Below, piece after piece: positions 56,796 to 64,000 of a stretch of DNA of 64,000 nt; the stretch's first letter is position 1; each line of letters starts with the position of its first letter. Made by a program: the position numbers and the translations under genes. The notes beneath the pieces were generated by a model, which saw nothing but the letters and a program-made list of their open reading frames with translations, did not search any database and was not told the origin of the DNA. This DNA is from Loripinus fragilis (taxonomy: Eukaryota > Mollusca > Bivalvia > Lucinida > Lucinidae), in the NCBI GenBank assembly GCA_964019695.1, contig OZ026522.1, forward strand, positions 21,382,477-21,446,476, in the 5' to 3' direction.

Positions 56796-57002
56796 TAGAC
56801 TGGCATCAGTCCACTTAATGCATATAATTACATTTACAAATATATTTAGCTATGAAAAAATCATCTTATAAATTTTCTATCCTTTCTGGTAGTCAAATCT
56901 AATGTTTGAGCCTAGAGCTACTTCAAGTAAAGTTTATATAAATTGGTATCTTAGAGAGAATATCAGTTTTACTACAAATGACATTAGAGACTGGCCAGTC
57001 TA
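56796..57002. mobile_element. 207-bp TIR element, TAGACTGGC ends, 9-bp target duplication
   Basis: Ends 'tagactggcatcagtcca' and 'gactggccagtcta'. Flanks 'taacgtggt' (56787-56795) and 'taacatggt' (57003-57011), 8 of 9 identical. It is a copy of the element at 51390 and is inserted in the RT-like retroelement. Confidence 0.92.
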
Positions 57003-57226
57003 TAACATGGTCTGCATCCTGGTTATGAACCAAAACATGGTTTACAGCTACAGTTTCCTCTTTGTTTGCACAACGATGGGTCAGGCCTTAGACTCATTGA
57101 GGACCCTGACATAAGCCTCTCAGCGGTGGGTTGGTACCTAATGTATGTCTATGGCTGGGTCCATCTTGGCTGAACTTGAGGTTTTCTTTACGTTTGACTG
57201 TCTGTGGGTTAAGCGCTTTTTATTGT

Positions 57227-57454
57227 CCTGCCAGCCAAGAGTGATAGTGGCAGTGACGTCACGTTTTGTTTACCAAGTTAACAGGGACTTATAATCGATA
57301 GATCACTTGTGTATTAATCCTATCCACAGGATAGGATTAATACACAAGTGACCTATCGATTCGCGTTAGCCCATGTGAAGTGTACAAGTTAATGTTTTAC
57401 TTAACAATTGTAAACAAACTATTACTTCACTATCACTCTTGGTTGGCACGACAG
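57227..57454. mobile_element. 228-bp foldback element nested in the retroelement copy
   Basis: Outer arms 'ctgccagccaagagtgatag' and 'ctatcactcttggttggca'. Inner arms 57293-57325 and 57329-57361 are 33 bp with one mismatch around 'aca'. The aligned copy at 13327-13500 lacks this segment. Confidence 0.85.
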
Positions 57455-57825
57455 TACTTTGTTCCTGACAGTATTTTGTTGATTTTATTGTTTCTCTGTG
57501 ACGATACACTGCAGTAGTAAGCGTGAATGTGAGCTAAACCTTTTTGTGTTTCAACAACAGCAGAATCTAGCACATATATTTGGCCGGTAAACGTCATTTA
57601 ATCCCCTGATTGACGTTGTTTATTCGCTGGTGTTGCCCCCACTGTATGTAGTGTTTTGTTTTTGTCCTCGTTTGTTGTTTGGTTAATTTTTTTTATTAAA
57701 AGCTGCTTGCATTACTTCCTTGAATTATGGTGTGACTATCTGAGTTATATGTATCTACCTCACGATGCCATACGTTCGTCTGCAGTCTGTGATTGTGGTA
57801 TTTCCTGGTCATGCTCTCTAAGTTT

Positions 57826-58149
57826 TTATTTGAAATTCCATGTGAAGTCGAGCCATGCTTTCTAATGGCAGCTTGGGCTCGCATGCATGGAATTAATGGA
57901 TTACTTTAGTTAACAATGTTTTGGCTTCTATACGAAGTAAAGTACACAACGTTTGTATCAATTGTAAACATCGTAGGTTTTTTGGACCCAGCTTATTCAC
58001 TTCTTCCATTAGGCTGATTAGCTTATAAATATTATTCTTGTATATCTGAGAGGAGTTCCGAACAACCATGATGAATATTGCAGGGGGAGGCGAAATCCGC
58101 CTGTTCAACCATCATATCTGAAGAAAGCATTCGTGTACAGCCATTACGG
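57826..58149. other. Unassigned stretch
   Basis: No feature recognised. Confidence 0.3.
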
Positions 58150-58363
58150 TACAGTAAAGCCTGTCTTAAGCGGCAACTCAAAAATAGACAGACAAAAAAC
58201 GATCTAAATGACAAAAGGGAGCTTAATGAAGGTCGAAAGTATTGCAGAATGTTCCCCTTGGAGCATTCTGCAATACTTTTGACCTGCATTAAGCGATAAT
58301 CGGTCTTGAAAATCAAGTTTTGGTCTTCTTTTTGAGTGGCCGCTTAAGACAGGTTTTACTGTA
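58150..58363. mobile_element. 214-bp foldback element
   Basis: Ends 'tacagtaaagcctgtcttaa' plus 'gcgg' and 'ccgcttaagacaggttttac' plus 'tgta'. The inner hairpin 'agtattgcagaatg' / 'cattctgcaatact' is perfect. Copies at 28811 and, as half, at 28457. Confidence 0.85.
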
Positions 58364-58547
58364 TTTGTATTTATAAGCTCCCAGTACACATGTAGAAAGA
58401 GCCATGTGCGTTTAGTTTGTGCCTCTCAATTTCTTGAAAATCAAAACTCCTCAAATGTCATTGAAAAAAAACTTAGCTTTATGATTTTGAAACTAGCTTT
58501 TTATGATGGTCTATATATGCACTACTAAGATAGAGCAAGATGTGTAA

Positions 58548-59463
58548 TATGAGGGTCATCCAATAAAGAATGAGACTTTCTTCATAGTATGAAAACCTGT
58601 GTGTGCATTCATTTAAAAACTCATCATAATGATAGTATGACATCTTAGAAATTCAGGAATATAAACAATATGTTTGTGCTTGATTAGTTGCCATAGTAAC
58701 GGGATGTTTTGCGGAAGGACTTGAAGACGCATGGCCACATTTACATTATTTTTTGAATACCCACAGTTATTGAAAGTCTTTTATTTTCACTCATAGATAG
58801 AGTATAACCTCTTGATATAATTTCTTCTACTAAACAACTTTAGTGTTACATTAAATGCTAAAAAAGATTAACCAAATATGCAGATCCTTTATTTTGATTG
58901 CCTAGCAACTGATTCACTTGATTTTTTATAAACTCACTTCTTTGTATTGCTATGGTAACTATGTAGGTGAAGGATATCCCACAAAATGTTTCGTTATCTG
59001 CAGGTTATTGTTATTTAGTATACATGAACAGAACTATGTTCACTTTAATTGCCTTCGACTATTTGATATTAACTTTTAAAGTCAAGAGGTCAGGGAAAAT
59101 ACCAGATGTTTCTTGAAAACTTGATTTTTTAAGCTTTGTTTCTATGGTAACGGCTCAAGAATCTGAAACATTACTTTCCCCTATTGGCTATAGACAGATG
59201 ACATGAGCATATTTAAGTACTAGTAGAAAAATAAACTATACATCTTAATCTATTGCAACGGTAACCACCTATAGTGAGCCGTCCACGCATGTTTGCCCAG
59301 TCTTCTAATGTTGCCTAGCAACAAAAGTTGGAACAATTCAAAAAGTCGAACATGGTACATGTGAACAGCCAAAAAGACGAACTAGCTTTGAAAGAAATTT
59401 CATAAGCTTAGCATGTAAATGCGCTATAGAAAAAGTCTCATTCTTTATTGGATGACCCTCGTA
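58548..59463. mobile_element. 916-bp non-autonomous TIR element (twin 1)
   Basis: Ends 'tatgagggtcatccaataaa' plus 'gaatgagactttc' and the complement of 'aaagtctcattctttattgg' plus 'atgaccctcgta'. The interior matches twin 2 along its whole length, including 'gttgccatagtaacgggatg' and 'tttctatggtaacggctcaa'. No transposase. TA at both ends. Confidence 0.92.
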
Positions 59464-60075
59464 AAACAGAAGCGATCCTTGCATTTCGGCTATAAACGAA
59501 CTAGAATTATCATTAAATCTGTGCTCAGTTAATAGCCTAAATTGTCACTAGGGTGCCGGTCCTAAATTTGTGCTAAATTTAAACTAGAATAGCCACAAAG
59601 CAGTTTTATAAACATTTATCATTATGTACTTCCAGCATATGAAGAAATGATTTTTTTACCTGAAACATTTAGGACTGTGCCTCACATGTGCGATATTGTA
59701 CAACAACCAAAATTGGTTTGATATTCAACATGCAATTATTTTAAATAATGAACAGTAAATATCAAACTCAATCCAACATACATATTTTTAAATATCGAAT
59801 ATCAAACATAAAAACAATGTTTTGGTTGCTGATATACATTGTACCTATAGAAATCTCGTTAGCCAGTTGATTCATAAAAGTATTGATTATATGAAAAGTC
59901 CAGTATCATGCATGAGAGTTCCTATCTTAAACCTAACTATATAATACCATCATTTTCAGTGCAGATCTCTAAAGGATTGGTTTTACGTGTTTACTGTGGG
60001 CGGGTCCAAAAAATTTCGTCAGGTTGGTGTCCTGACAACGTTTGAGCTTTCTTTTTTGATAGTCATAAACGTATT
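59464..60075. other. Unassigned stretch
   Basis: Nothing recognised apart from AT-rich sequence. Confidence 0.35.
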
Positions 60076-60314
60076 TGAGCCGTGACATATGATTTCCAAC
60101 AATGTGGCACTTTGACAAGTGTAGATTCAGACCTGCCTTTGTAGCCTCCTTTTGAACTTAGAAACTCCAAATGATCTTCAGTCAGTAGCTTAACAGTCAT
60201 AAAATATTCAAGCGACTAGCAAAGGCTCTGAACAGTCTGCGTGTATGCGCAGGCTGGCCTGAGCCTTTGCTGGTCGCACATACCACATTGTTGGAAATCT
60301 CATGCTGCGGCTCA
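60076..60314. mobile_element. TIR element, 239 bp (copy 2)
   Basis: Ends 'tgagccgtgacatatgattt' plus 'ccaacaatgtgg' and the complement 'ccacattgttggaaatctca' plus 'tgctgcggctca'. The TIR is clearer than in copy 1 at 2015. The shared interior 'tcagtcagtagcttaacagt' and 'gcctttgctggtcgcacata' confirm the family. Confidence 0.85.
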
Positions 60315-60534
60315 TTTCACAGATAGCTGTATGAATCTCCCTAGGGGAACAATGGGACACAAGGTCCAACTGCTTCTCCATGGAGATCCGTACCAGTATT
60401 TCAAAGGAAACCTATATATAGCCGCTTGTGGTTTTCCAAGGAGGCAGGGGCAAATTACTAATAAATCTCTGAAGAAGAAAATTCTATGATATATTCAAGA
60501 GCTCTTGACATTTTTTTTGATTCGATTCCGATTC

Positions 60535-60628
60535 CATTCAACTCCACTCCATACCATCCCATCCCATCCCATCCATTCCATTCCAATCAATCCCATTCCA
60601 ATCCAGTCCTTTCCATTCCATTCCAGCG
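60535..60628. repeat. Degenerate (CCATT)n-like simple repeat
   Basis: 'ccatcccatcccatcccatc' followed by 'cattccattccaatcaatcc' and similar, about 95 bp of pentanucleotide variants. The Ser/His/Pro-rich frames across it are artefacts. Confidence 0.85.
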
Positions 60629-60938
60629 TATGTTGGTTTTGGTCAGTCGGTTCAAATTGTTTTTATTGCGTATGCTTTTCCTGTCTAACTTGTTTCTGAA
60701 ATCAAAGAGTTAGCGCTCATAAACGATTTGAACACTTTCATCGTGTGCCCTGGGCAAGAGTCACACGACTTCTTTGTTGACATGACATTTAACACTTGGC
60801 ATAAGGGCAACTTGGCTTGAATAATCCTAGTATTGCTTCTTCATTACTTTGGCTACGGCTTGAGAAAACCGGTCTTTGGTCTCCAACTACCATTGGAAAC
60901 CTGTTAGAATCTCGAACTTTCGGTTCTTTGATCGGCAT
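60629..60938. other. Unassigned stretch
   Basis: Nothing recognised. Confidence 0.3.
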
Positions 60939-61853
60939 TACGAAGGTCATCCAATAACGAATGAGACTTTCTTCATAATCTGAAAATCTGCGTGTGCATT
61001 TTATTAAACTTCACCATAATAATAGTATGAAATCTGAGCAATTCAGGAATAGAAACTATATGTTTGTGATTGATCAGTTGCCATAGTAACGGGATGTTTT
61101 GTTGAAGGACCTGAAGACGCATGGCCACGTTTATATTATTTTTTGCATACCCATGGTCATTCAAAGTATTTTATTTACGATCTCAGATAGAATTTAACCT
61201 CTTGATATCAAATCTTCAACTGGACAATCTTAGTGTTACATAAAATGCTATAAAAGAAGAACCAAATATGCTTATCCATTAATTTGATTGCCTAGCAAAA
61301 GATTTACTTGATTTTTTTTAATAAACACACTACTTTGCGTTGCTATGGTAACTATTTTAGCGATGTATATCCTCCAAAAAATATGGATTGGTGCAGCTGA
61401 TTGTAATTCGGTTACATGAACAAAACCCTGTTCACTTTAATTGCATTTGACTGTTTGATATTAACTTTTAATGTCAAGAGGTCAGCGAAAAATGCCAGAT
61501 TTTTCTTGGAAACTTTATTTTTTAAGCTTTGTTTCCATGGTAACAGATGAAAACATTACATTTCCCTATTGATTATATACAGATTGTTGAGAATATACAC
61601 ATATTAGTAGAAAAATAAACTATAAATCTCAATCTGTTGCCATGGTGACCACCTGTAGTGAGCTGTCCACGTGTGTTTGACTAGTCTTCTAACATCACCT
61701 GGCAACAAAAATTGGAAATATGCAGCAAGTCGAGTATGAAATATGTGAACAGCCAAAAAGATGTGCTCGCTTTGAATGCAATTTCATAAGTCCAGCATGT
61801 TAATTCACTGCGCTAAAGCAAAAGTCTCATTCTTTATTGGATGACCCTCGTAT
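60939..61853. mobile_element. 915-bp non-autonomous TIR element (twin 2)
   Basis: Ends 'tacgaaggtcatccaataac' plus 'gaatgagactttc' and the complement of 'aaagtctcattctttattgg' plus 'atgaccctcgta'. It is one base shorter than twin 1 and collinear with it, in the same orientation about 2.4 kb away. Confidence 0.92.
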
Positions 61854-61871
61854 CATGATGAAGCCAACCAA

Positions 61872-62027
61872 TAGACTGGCTCCAGTCCTTAAACAATTTA
61901 TCATCAATGTGTCATATATACTTGTAGCTAGTCTAACTCTGAAACAGAGCCCTCAGAGTTTGACTAGCTACAAGTATATGGTATGACACATTGATGAAAA
62001 ATTGTTTTAAGGACTGGAGCCAGTCTA
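61872..62027. mobile_element. 156-bp foldback element, TAGACTGGC ends
   Basis: 'tagactggctccagtcctta' and 'taaggactggagccagtcta' are perfect 20-bp ends. Inner arms 'acttgtagctagtctaactc' / 'gtttgactagctacaagt'. It is the relative of 43045-43228. Flanks do not show a clean 9-bp duplication. Confidence 0.88.
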
Positions 62028-62262
62028 CCGACCAGAAAAAGAGAATTAAAAGATATCTGACCTAGTCACCTTACTTGTTACTTTACTTTTCAAATAGAGA
62101 ATAACAAATGTCCTGATCAGACTGAGCGGATGCGCAGGCTGGTCTGCGCCTTTGATGGTCAAAAGCAACAGAGCCTGGGTTCCTCGCATATTAAAAGGCC
62201 CATACGACGTTGAAGCCCAGGCTCCGTGACCTCAGTCGGGCTATATGCCTGATTTGTATTTA
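62028..62262. other. Degraded hairpin-type segment at 62115-62160
   Basis: 'cctgatcagactgagcggat' plus 'gcgcaggctggtctgcgcct' resembles the centre of the 239-bp elements. Confidence 0.4.
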
Positions 62263-62267
62263 TTTAG

Positions 62268-62326
<59 letters not shown>

Positions 62327-62330
62327 TTAA
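62263..62330. repeat. (TTTA)n microsatellite
   Basis: About 65 bp of uninterrupted ATTT/TTTA units. Confidence 0.95.
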
Positions 62331-63690
62331 ATATTTAAAGTGGTGTACACTTTAGCTGAAATAGCCATTCTTCCAAGTGGCCCTCTATAGATTATAATTT
62401 CACTGCACTGAGCAACGAAGGCGCTGACCATAATGCTGATATGCGCTGTTGTGATAAGTATGATGGCATTACAACTATGCAACTAGCAATTTTGCATTAT
62501 ACATGAAACATCGCAAGATAAGCTGTCAGAGGCATAAAATAGACAGTCTATTATTGTCATCCAGGCGCATGACCTGAAAAGTTGTTGATTTCTATATGCT
62601 CATTTCTTTGAATAAATGAAAGTGGTAAAAAAAGATTATGGTGAAAAACTCATTTATTGAAAAGACATATGTCGTAGGTACACATTGGAATGGCCTCATA
62701 GAGGAAATTTCAATGTGTACCTTCAACAGTTGTTACTGTAAATAAGGAAGAAACACATTTGGAAATTTACATTTTTCAAGCATCATGTCCATTGTCTTTT
62801 CCTTTTTTAAACATCCCAAACTGCCAATCAATATTAAAATCCTGTCACTCTACTGCAATTTGTTTATATTTGCATGACAGCTATATCTCCAACTTCGAAT
62901 TCATGAACTACCTCTTTGCTAACCTGCTAGTTGCATGGTTGTAATAAAGTTTTCTCGTGGTACGGCCCAATTAATGCAAATAGACAGAGTTTTGCGTCTT
63001 ATTAATGAGAAAACGATGAATCAACCCAGACTGCGTGATTTGGCAGATCAATTCATATCAAATGCCATGTGTCAATAGCGAAACAAATACTTCTTTCTAT
63101 TCCGTTGCCATGGTAATTTTAATAGCAGGAACCAACGCCTATAGTGGAAAGCGAACGCGACCAATTCAGCATTTGTTGTCATATCATTGTCTTGATGAGG
63201 TCGAATTTGAAACAATATTAACTGAAGCGATGTCACGCAAAATGGGTTATTGTCATTGAGTGCGATGGTTATGCGTTGGTTCTTTGCATCACTTATGGTC
63301 ATGGGAAATTATGTGTATACTAAACCATGGTATGGTGTGGTACCATGGAGTGGAGTCACGGTTTTGCGTGTGTTTTGAGTCGCGTTCGAAGTCAGATAAT
63401 GACTTTAATATGACTCTGGGCAGCGATAAGCATCATCTTTACTTAAATGGAAAATCATAATTATAGCATACAGTATTTTTTTAATGTTTGAAAGATATGT
63501 TTAAACAGAGAAAAATCATCGCGGAAACATTTCATCACCCCAAAAGCAAATTGTCCACTCGTCTTGGAATCAGTGGGGAGTCGGGGTGATCATCAGGGGA
63601 ATGTCCACCTCAGTGTTGTTTAACGTTTGATAAATGGTTTGGATCTGGGTCGTGCAAAAACAACTTAAGGGCCATATCTATCATAATAAG
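62331..63690. other. Mostly unassigned; small hairpin at 62675-62724
   Basis: 'aggtacacattggaa' and 'tttcaatgtgtacctt' flank 'tggcctcatagaggaaa'. 63100-63160 has 'gttgccatggtaattttaat' and 'acgcctatagtgg', faintly like the interior of the twin elements, but no ends are found. No gene is supported. Confidence 0.4.
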
Positions 63691-63700
63691 AAAGCATGTC

Positions 63701-64000
63701 TTCGTTACAGCTGGTGATTGGGACTGTGTGGCGGCGGTAGAACGTCTCCCTGCCCTTCTCTATAATGTAGATTTTATTTTCTTGTCCTTTGCGATAATGG
63801 GCTTCATTTTGGAACTTTGAAACTACATTGGTATTAGAGGGTCACTGATGAAGCCTAAATGGCCGAAACTAACATGTCTGGCCCAGAAAATATGCACACT
63901 CTAGTTTCAGTTCTTTGGTGCATTCTTTGCTTCCAAAAGATATCCTTTTAAGGACATATTTGACTTCATTACAGCTGGTGACTGGGACTGTGTGTCTACA
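63701..64000 (+). repeat. 264-bp-offset direct repeat flanking a ribozyme candidate
   Basis: The 30-mer starting 'ttcgttacagctggtgattg' at 63701 recurs at 63965 with 28 of 30 matches, continuing to the window edge. The interval holds the hammerhead candidate. This fits either a tandem array with a 264-bp unit or the terminal repeats of an element, but only one full interval is visible. Confidence 0.65.
63839..63884 (+). ncRNA. Hammerhead self-cleaving ribozyme candidate, type I
   Basis: Stem I pairs 'gggtca' (63839-63844) with 'tggccc' (63879-63884), six pairs including one G-U. The core 'ctgatga' occupies 63845-63851. Stem II is 'gcc' (63853-63855) with 'ggc' (63861-63863) and loop 'taaat', closed next to the core by an A-C opposition (63852/63864) instead of the usual G-C. 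'gaaa' is at 63865-63868. Stem III is minimal: A63868-T63877 and C63869-G63876 around 'taacat'. The cleavage site would follow C63878 in 'gtc'. Very short stem III is described for hammerheads of Penelope-like elements and metazoan retrozymes. Activity is inferred, not shown. Confidence 0.7.

Larger units (their letters stand above)
56638..57825 (+). mobile_element. Second long copy of the RT-like retroelement, with two nested insertions
   Basis: 'aaatacaacgttggtttaaa', 'tactgatcaattcaaaaggt', 'tacagctacagtttcctctt' and 'cggtgggttggtacctaatg' match 13050-13360 in order. The tail ends 'ttgtggtatttcctggtcat' near 57815. It is split by the TIR element at 56796-57002 and by the foldback at 57227-57454. 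Coding is unreadable beyond short matches such as 'FTDQFKR'. Confidence 0.8.

Noticed and set aside
60535..60628. Centromeric satellite of the CATTC type
   Set aside because: Only about 95 bp and degenerate; a simple repeat is sufficient.
62930..63475. Third copy of the 916-bp element
   Set aside because: Only short phrases such as 'gttgccatggtaa' and 'cctatagtgg' match; no TIRs were found.

Overview
The window looks like nuclear DNA from a bivalve mollusc. This is inferred from the mix of repeats: an AT-rich background, many terminal-inverted-repeat (TIR) and foldback elements, degenerate tandem repeats, decayed APE-type LINEs and a reverse-transcriptase-like family that I know best from bivalve genomes. 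There are no operons, prokaryotic genes, CRISPR arrays, rRNAs or convincing functional tRNA genes. I see no intact multi-exon host gene. Two host coding candidates deserve a check: an exon-like open segment near 49.75 kb and a small secreted-protein-like frame on the minus strand near 45.5 kb.

Layout. 0-7 kb: degenerate tandem repeats of about 165, 450 and 30-40 bp, with two TIR elements. 7.2-14.9 kb: a broken mariner transposase, foldbacks, a diverged CTACGT-rich repeat, and the longest copy of an RT-like retroelement (12.57-13.88 kb). 16.2-17.1 kb: a 958-bp TIR element. 17.5-22.3 kb: a nearly full-length but frameshifted LINE on the minus strand. 23.8-31.7 kb: dense TIR/foldback elements. 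31.8-33.35 kb: a 27-bp array split by a TIR element. 33.4-34.8 kb: a second, 5'-truncated LINE. 38.4-40.6 kb: a 34-bp array with an internal 1,147-bp-offset duplication. 41-49.1 kb: foldbacks, a SINE, a LINE C-terminus and TTAA-ended elements. 51.4-54.7 kb: a TIR element with a 9-bp target duplication, a deleted Tc1 element and a minus-strand SINE. 56.6-57.8 kb: a second long copy of the RT-like element carrying two nested insertions. 58.5-62.0 kb: twin elements of 916 and 915 bp. Right edge: a sequence that fits a type I hammerhead ribozyme inside a 264-bp direct repeat.

How the parts relate. At least eight short dispersed repeats share one constant end and variable opposite ends. They match the noncoding tail of the RT-like element, so they read as its 5'-truncated copies. 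Four elements share TAGACTGGC ends, three of them with matching 9-bp flanks, so they form one non-autonomous DNA transposon group. The twin elements and the 958-bp element share outer TIR sequence despite different interiors. Many hairpins keep near-perfect arms within a locus while arm sequence differs between loci. The most notable single signal is the hammerhead candidate at 63839-63884, whose catalytic core and a six-pair stem I are all present.
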